Part shown: in pieces, positions 10,451 through 21,433 of the stretch | Position numbering within the stretch: the first letter of the stretch is position 1 | How the letters are laid out: each line of letters opens with the position of its first letter | NCBI GenBank assembly: GCA_035772785.1 | Contig: JAOCPU010000019.1 | Coordinates: 62,001-126,000 of the forward strand | Direction: 5' to 3' | Origin: Phlebiopsis flavidoalba | Taxonomy: Eukaryota > Basidiomycota > Agaricomycetes > Polyporales > Phanerochaetaceae | DNA length: 64,000 nt | Program-made: the position numbers and the translations under genes | The notes under the pieces: generated by a model | Seen by the model: the letters and a program-made list of their open reading frames with translations, nothing else | Told to the model about the DNA's origin: nothing | Databases searched by the model: none

Positions 10451-11549
10451 ATGCCGGACGTCGAGTACACCCGCAAGTTCTCAATATGCAAGAGCTTTGC
10501 GGCCGAAGGAGCCTGCACACGACAGGCGTGCATATACAGCCACACTCTCCTAGACGCTAGGCGTATAACTGCGCTGGTCGGAGACATCTCGTCGTCGTCC
10601 CAGCTTGCTGCGGAGCAGGAGAAGGTGTACTTCCTGGTCGAATACGCCAAATACTCTACGCTTTCGGACAATGCGGATCCGGACGAAACAAAGTGGAGGA
10701 TGAAGCTGGTGGGTGGGGGTCGCGCGACGCTCCTCTCCGAGGGACTCGGGACGGACGCGAGCAGGGTAGCTTGACTTTCCAACCGTCGTACCCGCCTCAA
10801 AGGCCAGGCAAGGGAGGCGGGTGTGGCGATGGCCATGCTCGAGAAACGTGTCTTCGGACAGATACATCCAGTACGTACGTGGGCTACTGTCTTGAATGGT
10901 CTCCCCTCACATACCTCATTGTCAGCCCGACATGGAACGTAGATCGGTCTGCAAGCAGTACACGAATCAATGTTGCCGTGTTGGACAGAAATGCAAATAC
11001 AGCCACACCTCCTCTTCGACACCCAACGAGTCGAAGCCCTTATTGAAGAAGCTGTACGAGAGCGCGGGCTATAGTAAGACTACCGCCCCCCCTTGTCGAA
11101 ATCGAATATTTCCGTCCGTCCGAGCCGCGCCGACCCGATGTGGCGAGTGACATTGAGATGTATCGTCGGAGGATACCAAACCAAGACAAGGGCTCGCCAC
11201 AGCCGGTTGTGGCAACAGGCGCAGACTTGAAACATGGCCTTTTCGCTCGTGGAAACGCCAGTTTGCAACGGCTTCTGGAAAGCCTCAGGAGCAAGCTCAG
11301 CGCACGCCACAAGCAAACTTTTCTGGTCATCGCAGAAATGCAGTTGGTCCCTGTACATTATCTCTCATTTGATGTGTTTCTGAGCTACTTCCTTATTAGG
11401 GACTGCACCGCCTCGACCATCGAGAGGCCATCAGGGCGAAGAAGATCTGCGACCTGACAATACGCCTCGCCCGTCGCAGTCCTACCGCACATACATCACT
11501 TCCCCGCCACTCGCCTCCTCAGCACGACGCTCCTCCGTCCTTACCATGA
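10451..11549 (+). CDS. CCCH-type zinc-finger protein (putative RNA-binding)
   Basis: Two CCCH fingers are visible. The first is CKSFAAEGACTRQACIYSH (C-x8-C-x4-C-x3-H) near residue 13. The second is CKQYTNQCCRVGQKCKYSH (C-x7-C-x5-C-x3-H) at about nt 10950-11010. Such fingers usually bind AU-rich or other single-stranded RNA. Between them lies a helical linker (LAAEQEKVYFLVEYAKYSTL; AMAMLEKRVFGQIH). An intron with GTACGTACGT at its 5' end (near 10872) and TTGTCAG at its 3' end (near 10925) precedes finger two. After finger two the frame shifts to VEIEYFRPSEPRRPDVASDI and continues to KLSARHKQTFLVIAEMQL. An intron follows, then a last exon with GLHRLDHREAIRAKKICDL ends at TGA 11547-11549. At least two frame changes. 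The specific orthologue is not known to me. Confidence 0.75.
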
Positions 11550-12055
11550 CGACCATGCATGGCAACTTCAATGCACTTCCTCATCGCAGCACGACGCTAA
11601 ACGCCGGCTTGTAAAACACCTACCTTACGGCTTTCACATATCACTACTTCCCCTGGATCATTGACTTGGCCTCTAAAACTATTCGCTGCACCGCCTCGGA
11701 AGTCTTCTGTATAGACGCCCTGCTCATTGTACAATTATTCGGATGGTGTATAATAGCGAACGCACAACGGAGCACATGGAATCCTATATCAATACATCAC
11801 TTGTAGATCGAGACCGGTCCGTAGTTGTCGGTCCGTTGAAGGACGACAAATCGCGATTGGCTTATCGTCCGCCGGTAACGAACGGCACGCTTAGCGTAGG
11901 CTATTAATATATTACTAGTGTATGCCACTACACATCGACCTCGGGAAGCACGAATGACACGTCTTCCTGAGCCTGAGCCTGTGAAAACCTCATGAGCACA
12001 TCGTCCAAACCAACCAAATAGTTCGAGAGAGGATAAAGGGCAGGACAAAAAAGAG
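11550..12055. other. Convergent intergenic region
   Basis: Between the 3' ends of the CCCH gene (+) and the WD40 gene (-). No ORF with coding character. If the frameshift near 12070 were real, the WD40 reading frame would run on to about 11936 instead of stopping at 12056. Confidence 0.4.
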
Positions 12056-14540
12056 CTAGTCTCTCACATCCGTCGGCCGGAAAACTCCAGATCTCGACCT
12101 GCGTCTTGCCCGCACGCTCCTGCACATGATCGCACACGTCCGATCCGTGTACGCGACCTTCCACACGCTCTCGCACGGGTCGCTCATCTCGCGCACGTAC
12201 TCGAACTTGCCCGTTCCCGGCGCGCCGCCCTCGCCCGCGGTACTCGAACAGCCGCACGCGCCCGTCGTTCCCGCCCGTCACGAGGAAGCGCGAGTCGAAC
12301 TGCAGCCCCGTGACGGACGAGTCGTGCGCCGCGAGCCGCTGCACGCTCGAGAAGGGCTTTGGCTCTGTGGGGATCGTGGTGCCCGGCCTTGGGCGCGTGA
12401 CTTGCTGGAGGACGTGGGGAGCTGAGACCAGGTTCAGAGGAGGTTGAGGGCGCGGCGGAGAGAGCTATGGGTGAGGCCGCCGGGGGAGAAGGGTTCAATG
12501 CGCAGATGATGACCCGGCCATCTGAGCCGCCTTGACAAGGGTGTTGTTGAAGAGCTGGGACCTGGCAGACGAGAGCGGTATGGCCTTGGAGGAGGGCCGG
12601 CACAGGAAATCTATGCAGAACTCAGCAACTTTCTACACATGCAAGTGGTTATATGCTTACCCTGTCTGAGCATCCCATACACGGACGGTCATGTCCATGC
12701 CCTCCACTGACGACACGCAACCCGTCAAATGCCACAGAATAAATCTAGGTTGTGTGGTGTCCCCTAAAGACATGCAAGCACTCCCCGGGTGTCGATATCC
12801 AGAGGCGACAAGTGAATGTCGTAGCTTCCGCTCGCGACCGAAATTTGTCCACAAACTCACAGACGTCGATCGTGCGTACGCTATCCTCATGACCTTGAGG
12901 ACGCGGAGGCATCTACCGCGTTGCACATCCAGACTCTGAGTGTGCGACCTATCGGGAACCTGTCACAGCGGATCGGTCGATTGTGTAGCACCTTCAAGCA
13001 TCTGATCGTTGAAGTATGACCCATCAAACGCATATATGCAGAACCTGCACCATGTCAGCCAAAGAGCGAGTGACGACATCGGTGGTCAGCTCACCCAGAC
13101 TTAACAATCCCACAAGTGGAGCGAGAAGGCCTACGAGGTCCCTTTATCCGCATCCATCCACTTAACAACCAGTGAATGGGCTCTGACCCCAGCCGTAAAC
13201 CGACGTCGTCCAGATGGCTCGCTAGGCCTTCCGAAAGGGGACAATGGTGGCAACCCCCTGTGGCGATCTGCGTCCCGACTCAGTGTTCCAATCGTCCGGA
13301 GTGGGGTTTCCAGTCCGAGCGCGACCCTCATAGCCTGCGACAAGTTGAAGTCACCGGCTAGGCGTAGTCGAAGGGGGATCCAATGTGCATGCCCTGCATA
13401 CTGTAGCTCGTCCAGGTCCGTAGTATATCTACTCGTTCGCCGCCGGCTCGCACTAGTGCGACCGCCCAGACCCAGCAGTGTGACCAACAAGGGTGCGGCA
13501 GCACGTGACGCCAGTGCGCGCACTGAAGATGTGGATCCTACGGCTATACGCGAGACCGATAACGAGCCAGTCAGAGTCAAAGAGCGATAGAAGTTGGTAC
13601 AACCAGAGGAAGGGTTCGCGACCGGGGGGTTGCAATCGCATCGTTCGGTAGATGGTGGGAGAGTTGAGAGGGATGCGGCGGATGCATCCCCCCCCAGAGA
13701 GTGTGCCACCGGTGCGCCATTTGGTCACTGTATGCGCATCAATGTGTGTGCAGAAGCTGAGAGAGACAACGTACCGGGTAATCGAAGGACATCTTGAAGC
13801 GATGGTAGTAAGAGAGCTTGCGCGGGGGAGGACGGATACATGGCTGCGGATGTAGGCTGTTCTATCGCTGGTGACATGATAAGGGCTGGGAGGGTGTACT
13901 TTTGATCAAAGGCTATGTCTTGCATTTCCAGTCGTCCTCGTCTGTGGAAAATGCATGCCTCTCGCACATTATCCTTCACAGGCCACTATCTCCGACGCAA
14001 TGTGTCGTGCAGTAAACGACTGACTTCGCCGGCGTTAAGTAACGAGCGGCACGGATCATCTAGGGGAAACCCAGTTACGGGTATCGCCCAGTTGTCTGGA
14101 CGGAAGATCGCGGAGAAAGTCTCGTTTCAACAAAGGGGCGACCGTGGTAGAGACAAAGAGCAGTCGTTCAGGAGTGCAATCCTAAAGGATGGCAGGACAA
14201 GAACTGGCGCATCGCTGGGTAATGATGGCAGCACAGAGAAGTCTTGCTTCTGTATAGACGACGCGACAGATGGCTGCGGCTGCGAGCTGGGCCTGGTGAG
14301 GGGCGTTGCTGGCGTTGGCGGAGTGATTACTGGGACATATAGGGCCGAAGAATTCAACGACTCCGGGGGTGGCGTTGTGAAAGCGGATAGAGCGGATGCA
14401 GTAAAAGCAGCGAGCGGAGTAGTAGCTGATCGCTGTGGTGTGCGATGCGGGGAGGATGGAGTCGGGGGGCAGCGCGAGCTGGCTGGATGGAGGTGGCTTG
14501 CCACGTCGCCGAACAAAGCAACAACAGTGAGGTGCGACAA
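12056..14540 (-). CDS. WD40-repeat protein, Cdc4/Fbw7-like ubiquitin-ligase adaptor
   Basis: In SCF ligases this family binds phosphorylated substrates through a seven-to-eight-blade WD40 propeller. Blades seen in order on the minus strand: RIHIFSARTGVTC.RTLVGH; a stretch with RVWD-type ends; VQRGRCLRVLKGHEDSVR (in frame-corrected pieces); GECLHVFRGHHTTQIYSVAF with GGMDMTVRVWDAQTG; LQGHTALVCQLQL with TGGSDGRVIICALN; LAAHDSSVTGLQFDSRFLVT with GGNDGRVRLFEY; and the end blade ESVWKVAYTDRTCAIM...GKTQVEIWSF. The C-terminal wording matches fungal Cdc4/Pop1-type proteins closely. The N-terminus (from 14540) is Ser/Thr/Pro-rich (HRTPQRSATTPLAAFTASAL). I see no F-box between it and the propeller, perhaps because of frame changes and introns at 13.8-14.1 kb. 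Corrected stop is TAG at 12056-12058. Confidence 0.78.
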
Positions 14541-14841
14541 GCGTCGGCGCTAATGAGGAAGCGTTGTGGCGCTCCCACGAACAGCCGGCGCGGGACGGCG
14601 ACGCGACGTGGAAAAGCCGCTTCCTCCGGATTGGGCTCGGTGGGTCGGGCGGGAAGTGACGTCACGCGACGGGGCCGCCTCCCCGTTTGGGCGCCAACTG
14701 TGAACTAGGGCGGCCAGCCGCCGACGACACTATTGTGAACCCAGCCGTTCCACGAGCTGAATCTTACGACCCTCACGAATATCCCCCACGCGACCATCTC
14801 TTCACTTCATCCCCCCCCCCCTCCAGGTCTGAAACTTAGAA
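14541..14841. promoter_or_regulatory. Divergent promoter region
   Basis: About 300 nt separate the starts of the WD40 gene (-) and a four-TM gene (+). A CT-rich run (ATCCCCCCCCCCTCCAG) lies just before the plus-strand ATG, typical of fungal core promoters. No specific factor site is claimed. Confidence 0.35.
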
Positions 14842-15632
14842 ATGCCTGTCCTGGGAGCCACATGTCCGTACATAGGGGTCACCCCAGTGAGTACACTCTC
14901 TTCTGTTTGTTTTTGCACACGTCTGAACGCTTTGACAGTCACCCTTGGCCTGATCATCTTCTTTGATATTATCGTAGGTACGCCGCACAGACATCTTCTC
15001 GAGCCCCCCTACTCAACCAACATCAACAGCTTGCCATCTCGGCATGCTCACCTACAGATTCAACTGCGCGACCACAACTACTTTGTGGTCGATGAACGCG
15101 ACCGTGCCCGCTTTCTACTCTTCACTTCCATCCTGGACAATAGTCTTTTCCTCGATATACTCTGTCCTCTTCTTCCACTCCGCTAAAAATACAGGCTCTT
15201 TCCTCACCAGCGTCGGCAGCCATGGAATCTTGTGAGCCCCCTATTTTCCTCCGCTGCGGATGCACGCGCTAACGTTTTGGCACTCCGTAGCATGTTCCTG
15301 ACATGGATCTTCTGGCTCGCGGGTGCTGCAGCGATCACATCCACTCTCGGAGGCGGTGGGTAACTCAAATGCGGGTACGTAACCAAGCACGATGATTTTC
15401 CGCACTCTTGCCGTTTTAACCGAGCACACCTGCAGACGCGACGCAGTTACGTATTGTGGACAAGCTCAACGCGTTGGAGGCGTTTGCTTGGGTTTTGAGG
15501 TGTAAGTATCATCTCCATGCCTTTGCTATTGTGTACTTCATTAATAACAGTGTGCTCACGACCCTTTGCCATGGTCGTGATTCAGTGCTTCGGGGTGTCA
15601 CTGCCAACCCGCCGCGGCGACGGCATGACTAG
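14842..15632 (+). CDS. Four-TM membrane protein (MARVEL-like)
   Basis: Begins MPVLGATCPYIGVTP, then an intron (GTGAGTAC...TTTGACAG). Hydrophobic segments follow: VTLGLIIFFDIIV; a polar loop; SWTIVFSSIYSVLFFHSAKN; and, after an intron with GTGAGCCC...CCGTAG ends (near 15233-15292), MFLTWIFWLAGAAAITSTLG. The last coding parts are LNALEAFAWVLR and, after GTAAGT...AACAG, VLTTLCHGRDSVLRGVTANP ending TAG 15630-15632. The spacing of four helices and the pattern WxxWLAGAAxxTxxLG...LxALxAFAW resemble fungal MARVEL-domain proteins, which sit in the plasma membrane or endomembranes. Helix 2 is poorly resolved because of a frame change near 15000. Function is unknown. Confidence 0.55.
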
Positions 15633-15994
15633 GAGGGCTAGTTGCATAAACGGCGCTTCTAGGTTAATCCCCCTCTACCACATCTCACGATTGATGAAAG
15701 CAGGGTATCCCATGCTCCCTTTCCATGTTTGATGATGTTGCACGGCCACTACTACCCCATATTGTCGTCTGTAGTGTATTGTACCCGTACACACCCACGT
15801 GCGCTCGTGTCTGATTTTACCAAGCCCTGTAATGCACGATTATACCACGGAAATCTCTTTAGCTGTGCGCGCGACGGAGTTGAATCAACCAGGGAACCAT
15901 TGGCGCTTCCGAAGAAATGAATGTGCGAAGCTCTAATGCAATTAATCTTAAAGGGCGGACTACATAGGAATCTAAAAGCGTCCGCGACATAGTT
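15633..15994. other. Convergent intergenic region
   Basis: Between the four-TM gene (+) and the malic enzyme gene (-). Only short open frames are present; nothing recognised. Confidence 0.4.
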
Positions 15995-18374
15995 CTAGGT
16001 CTTAGGAAAGGGTCTAAATCGACGAGCGACATCTATCGCAACCCGTTTGGGGTCGTACTCGAAATCCTTGTATACCGGCGCCCACTGGGCTGCCTTGACC
16101 CTCTCTCTCGCTTCCTCCTTCTTCCATTCTACGCCTGCGATGCCCTCGCTGATAGCCTGCTCGGCGACAGCAACTGCCACCTCAAAAGTTGACCTTTGGC
16201 GCGTCCGCAAAGTCAGGGAGGAGCGGCAGGTCGGGGTCTCTCAGCGCCGGGAGCAAGTGACGCGAGGCGTTGGGTGCCCGCGATGATCATCGTGTCAGTC
16301 ATGGTGCGCGCTTCCGTGATCATCGCGCCGAAACCGAGGAGCTCCTGGGGTAGATGAGCGCATCTGCGGGGGGAAACGTCAGCGGTGGGAGTTTATGGAG
16401 GGGGGGAGGGGAGGGGGGAAGGGAGAAGAGTTCGCACTGTTTGCATTCCCGCGATGACCTGGGAGGCAGACGGGGACGTTGTTAGTGTCGAGCGGTGCAG
16501 ATGGATGGTCCCATGCCCCAGGGAACACTCACATGTGCTCCTTCCGTTGGGCTGGCGGCCAAGGCGGGAACGGGCTCCCCGTCGCCATGAGCGCCCTCCC
16601 CTCCGTCCACCATCGTTCGCAAGCGCGGGGCTCAACCTCCGCCAACCTGCCAGGGTTCGACAAAGGCATGATAACGGGTCTCTCCACGTGCTTGGCCATT
16701 TTCGCGTACGACCTCCTCGGTGAATGCGCCCGTTACCTCGTCGAACATCCAATCATGACCGTAGGTTTGACCTTTTTCACTACCTCGAGCAGCGCGACGT
16801 CGCCATTCCCATCCGTCTGCGCGTTCCGCCCACTCTGCATCGGGGCGTGCGAACTCCTCTTGACATCAACGGATGAACTGTCCGAGGCTCTCCTTGACGA
16901 GACGCGACACGTGGCGATCGAGGAGGTAGAATGCTTTCGACGCGTCCGCGGGAGTTGACCTTGTCAAGCGGGGGTGATCATTCCGTCGCGCAGCTTGACG
17001 CGCGATACCCAGGCCCGCGGAGCCGGCGCCGTAGATGAGGAACCGTTGGTCAGCTAGGCCGCGACTTGGTGACACCGACGGCTGACATGACGGCCGCGAG
17101 CGTGACAGCACCAGTGCCTTGCACGTCGTCGTTGAAGACTGCATGCGTGGTCGTGGTAAACGTCGAGGAGACGCTTTGCATTGCTCACGCCAAAGTCCTC
17201 GAAGTGTAGAAGACTGTGCGGGTAGTGCTTGCGCACGAGCTGGACAAATCTGAAAGGAACTTGAGAGGAGTTATCGCGAAGCTAGGGAAGAGCATACTTG
17301 TCAACAAATCTGTCATAGTCGGCACCGCGTATACGCTTCTGTGGCCATCCCTAGAAGGAGCTTAGTTATATTTCATCACAGAAGTGATGGAGATAACATA
17401 CGACGTAGAGGTCATCGTTGAGTAGACCTTCGTTGTCAGTTCCGACATCTAGGGTGACGCTGACAGCCTTGGTAGGGTGAATACCACCAACCAGACTGTA
17501 TATGTGCGAATGTTTTTTAGAATACATTGAACAGTTTCAGGGTCAGAAGACGTACGTGTATATGGCGGATTTAGCAGTAGCAATCTGCATAAGCGAAGCA
17601 GTCAGCTATAGGGTGTAACCGTACCGAAGTCTATGAATACTGACGCCAATGCCCTGGAATATTGTCAGATCTAGTAAATAGCGATCGTACATGTGAGGCA
17701 CTCACTCCGACACCTTGATCGCCGATACCCAAGATTGCCTCCGCGTCGCTCACAACGAAGAGCTGGATGTCGCGCGGCGCGGGTTTGCTCGAGGAAGTCC
17801 TGTTCCATGCTATGCTTCATGTGGATATGTCAGGAACATTCCCTCGCTGCGTCGGAACAAATGCGAATAGTTTGGCGATAGCATCTCCCTTGGGTAGGGG
17901 TGTAGATGATGGGGATGAGCCTCCTTCAAGTGGCGTTGGATTAGGGCGTAGTACAACACCCAGTTCTGGTCTCTTCAGACTCTGATCGTGAAGGTCAAAA
18001 GACAAGAAATGTGTGCAATCTTTTCAGACAAACCCTGGAGGAACGTGTGTTCTTGCGGATGGGCGTATCGCGCGTGTTCAGCTGGTCGTGAGGCACGCTG
18101 CATTGCTCGTCGAGCGTGTTGACGCGATATGGCAGACGTCCGGTGAGTCCAAACGCCTTGCGCTCCGCCAACGGAAATGCCGTCCGTGCCCTAGTAATTT
18201 CCGTGTGTTCAATTCTAAAAGTACTCAAGATTCCAGTGCACCAACTCACCCTTGTTGAACACCGGGTGGGTAAGAGAATGGAGTCTCCGCGAAGAGCCAA
18301 CGCGCAAGGCTTTGGGTGAGGCAGCTTTCGCAGCCTTTCCCAGCCAACTCGGAATACCTGAGGGCGATAGTCAT
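15995..18374 (-). CDS. MAE1: Malic enzyme (malate dehydrogenase, oxaloacetate-decarboxylating)
   Basis: Converts malate to pyruvate and CO2 with reduction of NAD(P). From the 5' end: an Arg/Lys/Ala/Ser-rich leader ([12 protein letters not shown]) suggests mitochondrial import. Then come LTHPVFNKG, an intron, and [18 protein letters not shown]. The malic signature region [20 protein letters not shown] and [12 protein letters not shown] follows. [18 protein letters not shown] holds metal-binding acidic residues. The NAD-binding segment is [17 protein letters not shown] (GxGxxG near nt 17030). TEEVVRKW and the C-terminus [19 protein letters not shown] / [14 protein letters not shown] follow. At least eight introns and several frame changes are present; a poly-G/A run near 16400 lies in an intron or shifted exon. 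The start at 18374 gives the leader only after one shift. Length fits the ~590-residue family. Cofactor choice cannot be read here. Confidence 0.92.
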
Positions 18375-18750
18375 GGTCTTGACGAAGGTGGAGGCTGAGA
18401 CCCGCAGGAGGGTCAATGATCCCATCTCAGGGCGAGAGTTGCGACAGGCTTTGATTGTGGTGCTGCCTTTTATACCGAGCGTCACGAATGTGGGTGGAGA
18501 TTTCCAGTCTGCAGGGCTGGACACCATGTTTCCACGCGCGTTGATGTGCGTTCATAAGCCAGAGATACGACGGGCATGCGCCGGGTTATTTTTGAGGATT
18601 TTATGATTTGGCCGCCGGTCGGAGGAGAGAACGAGGACGGAGGCGAGAACAAGGCGGCATGGAGCGTGCCGGTCCAGGTGCCAGGCGCAGTGATGACACG
18701 GAGCCTTTCGCTACATATATAGCTCTTCATTCTGGCCTGCACTGGCCTCC
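18375..18750. promoter_or_regulatory. Divergent promoter region
   Basis: Separates the starts of malic enzyme (-) and the LysM gene (+). GCTACATATATAGCTC near 18710 resembles a TATA element for the plus-strand gene, about 35 nt before its ATG. Otherwise there is nothing distinctive. Confidence 0.35.
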
Positions 18751-19617
18751 ATGACCTCGACCCCCCCGACCCCCGACATAACCCTCTTCAAGACCCAGCA
18801 GACGACCTGCGACGAACCCGTGTACATCATCACCTCAAAGATGGGACGCTGGACCCAGTACGACGAGGCGAGTAACGGAGCGCTTTGTCCGTCGTGCTGC
18901 GGGCTGACGTGGTAGTTTCACAGGATTCATACCGCTTGCCCGAGGGCATGCGCCGTGTAGGATACGATGCGGATGAAGGCAGGTACTATTTCAAGGACGC
19001 AGCTGGGAAGCTCTGGGTGAGCCCGCAAGGCGCGCGGTATGGTGAGCTGAAACAGGGTGAGTAGAGCTATTTCAGGATTATTATCCCCGTACTAGTTGCT
19101 GACACCCTCATGAATGCATTCAGTGGATGACCTGCTGTAATAAACAGTGTACATGAGGGGAATGATGATCTGGAGGCCGCCGGACGTCGTGCGGATGGCT
19201 ACGGGCCTCTCCCTCCAGATGCTGTGAGTCCCCTTTGTCATTGTTCTATCTTAGAACCCACCAGTCCTCACGATTATTATTATTAGTCGTCCGCATCTTA
19301 CACAATTCAACGTATGAACACACAAGCGGCGTATCGCACGATATTTCCTTTCCTCATGATGATCATTGTCGTCTTGCTCCTCGTGTGGCGGCTGGTCGGT
19401 CCTACATCGCACTTCGAAACACCACCCGACGGTGTCATTTTGCACTGGCGACACGCATGCGTACCATGTTGTCCGAGGGGACACTTGTTGGGAGCTCTCC
19501 CAGACTCACGGCTTCACACTGAAACAGCTTAGGGAATCAAATCCTGGGCTGAACTGCGACAAGCTTGTTTCTGGGGAGACAATATGTCTTCCACCTCGCA
19601 GCGCTCGCAAGCGGTAA
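18751..19617 (+). CDS. LysM-domain (CBM50) membrane protein
   Basis: Probably a type II or III membrane protein exposing a chitin/peptidoglycan-binding LysM outside the cytoplasm. The first exon begins MTSTPPTPDITLFKTQQTT and contains YIITSKMGRWTQYDEA. The next gives SYRLPEGMRRVGYDADEGRY and YYFKDAAGKLWVSPQGARYG. An acidic linker follows (EGNDDLEAAGRRADGYGPLP), then an intron ending TTATTATTAG near 19287. After SYTIQRMNTQAAY comes one membrane helix, PFLMMIIVVLLLVWRLV. The C-terminal LysM reads YHVVRGDTCWELSQTHGFTL...LRESNPGLNCDKLVSGETI, ending CLPPRSARKR and TAA. There is no N-terminal signal peptide. Frame changes lie near 19140 and 19430. Architecture (soluble N-domain, TM, LysM) is seen in basidiomycete CBM50 proteins; ligand and role are inferred only. 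Confidence 0.8.
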
Positions 19618-19959
19618 CCTGCATCCTTTCTTCACCGTGTTCACAATTTTGGGCGGCCTACTTTCATCTACTCACCTCTGGATCTCTCTCGCATTTGTAA
19701 CATACTGTACATAGCACGCATCGGTTTTTGCCACCAGCTCACACTCTCACACTCCTTGCGTCTCATCTCTCAAAATTACTGTTTATATGTGCTTACCGTA
19801 GTGCAATACATACACTGTTTGGCTTTGAAAGTCATCATTTTTCGCTTGAGCGAATCGCTGTGGCAGGAGCGCGTCACGCACAACGTCCGTGACCGTGACC
19901 CGCCCTCAGGCGGGAGGGCGCTTGCCTCTGTACTTGCAGGAAGACCACCACCGTGAAGC
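19618..19959. other. Intergenic region
   Basis: Between two same-strand genes. It holds the LysM gene 3' flank and the snRNP gene promoter. AT-rich in the middle; no coding signal beyond short frames. Confidence 0.4.
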
Positions 19960-21101
19960 ATGGCCGACATCTCAGCACCACCCGCTGCACCTCCACTCGC
20001 GGCACCACCAGTCGTCGTGGACCCCTCGCAAGTTGGCCAGCCTATCATCGCACCCGCGCCCGTCGCCGCCGTTGCGCCCGACGCGCCAGCTGCACCCGCC
20101 GAGCCCTAACATGTCTCCGAGACGCTGTACATCCAGAACCTCAACGAGAAGATCAAGATCCCGGTCATGAAGGCGAGCTTGCGCGGGTCTGTTCAAGTCG
20201 TATGGTGAGGTGCTGGATGTCGTCGCCCATTCGAATTTGCGGATATGCGCGGGCAGGCGTTCGTGTCGTTTGAGAACGCGGATATCGCGAAGAAGGCTTT
20301 GAAGGAGGTTCGAGGGTTTCCGCTTTATTCGAAACCAATGGTACGTGCTCAAGCTTTCTGTTGACTTATCCCGAACTAAGCTAGTGCTAAGCAAAATATC
20401 ATTTGCACGGACGCGGTCCGATGCTGTCGTGAGGAAGTTGGATCCTGGCAGCTTTGATGCGCACAAGCAGAGGAGAGACGAGCACAAAAGTAAGCTTTAC
20501 TTCTACCTACTCTTCACATAGACATTAATCATGATTTTCGAACGACAGAGGCAACGAGATACACCAACCCCATCAAGGCAAAGTTCCGCCAGAAGCGTCT
20601 CGCTGCAGAGGGTACTAAAAAAAAAAAAAAAAAAAAACGTGTACGGGCCCTACCACACTGCGGGACGGTTCACTTATAATTTTACTTTGTAGTGGATGGT
20701 GCTGGTGCTGCACCAGGCACAAGACGTCCACACGTCATGATGCCCGACGAGTACCTCCCTCCCAACAAGATTCTGTTCTTGCAGAATTTGCCAGAAACGG
20801 TCACCAAAGACCAGCTCTCGGGTCTCTTTGCTCAGTACGTATCTCATCGACACTCATGAGGCCATGATTTATGATCTCGTTCCAGATACCCCAACCTGTA
20901 CGAAGTTACGTCTTATTCCAACGAAGAAGGACATTGCCTTCGTGGAATACATCGACGAAGGCAGCGCGACGTCGTCGCCAAGGACGCGCTACCACAACTA
21001 CAAGTTTGGACGGGCGAGAACAAGATCAAAGTCCGTACTTTCTATATCATTCTGTGCATGACATTGACGTGAGTTCACAGATTACATTCGCAAGAAAGTA
21101 A
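19960..21101 (+). CDS. U1A/U2B''-type snRNP protein with two RRM domains
   Basis: Binds stem-loops of U1 or U2 snRNA in the spliceosome. A Pro/Ala-rich leader (MADISAPPAAPPLAAPPVVV) precedes RRM1. RRM1 has RNP2 LYIQNLNEKI and RNP1 MRGQAFVSFENADIAKKAL, with LFKSYGEVLDVV between. A linker with DPGSFDAHKQRRDEHK and TRYTNPIKAKFRQKRLAAE follows. RRM2 has ILFLQNLPETVTKDQLSGLF, then IPTKKDIAFVEYIDEGSA, and ends KIKITFARK, TAA at 21099-21101. This order and the C-terminal ARK are typical of the U1A/U2B''/SNF family. Introns: GTACGTG after YSKPM, GTAAGCTT near 20490, one containing A21 at 20617-20637, GTACGTATC near 20835, and a last one before the ITFARK exon. There is an in-frame TAA at about 20107 in the leader and one frame change in RRM1. 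Confidence 0.9.
20617..20637 (+). repeat. A21 homopolymer in an intron
   Basis: A run of 21 A directly after GGTACT in the third intron of the snRNP gene. No target-site duplication or retroelement sequence is seen beside it, so it is treated as a simple repeat. Confidence 0.85.
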
Positions 21102-21433
21102 ACGGTTTTTACTGCTCGGACGTGTATCCTTTTCTTTCCTGTTGCTCTCTGGTGTATCAATATATTTTACCCCTGTACATGATTTGTTTCACGGCGGACG
21201 ACCGAACTGTTGCGGACGTTCGCTCAGGTGGGAGTCTGTTTTATGACGCCACCCGCGCGCACGGGCCCCAATGATCATCCCTGGCTACTCACGGTTACGC
21301 ACCAACGTTCGTGTTCTCACAGGGTCCTGTCAGAGCCCTCCCAACCATCTCGCACACGACTCCCTGGTTTCGCCGACGACGTGTCGCCCGAGCCTCCTGC
21401 CTTGCCCCGTCATAACACACCTGCACCCGCGCC
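21102..21433. other. Intergenic region
   Basis: Contains the 3' flank of the snRNP gene and the promoter of the acidic-protein gene. The right 150 nt are GC- and CA-rich without a convincing frame. Confidence 0.4.

Noticed and set aside
20617..20637. A21 tract as the tail of a retrotransposed copy
   Set aside because: No retroelement sequence or target-site duplication; it lies inside a normal intron.
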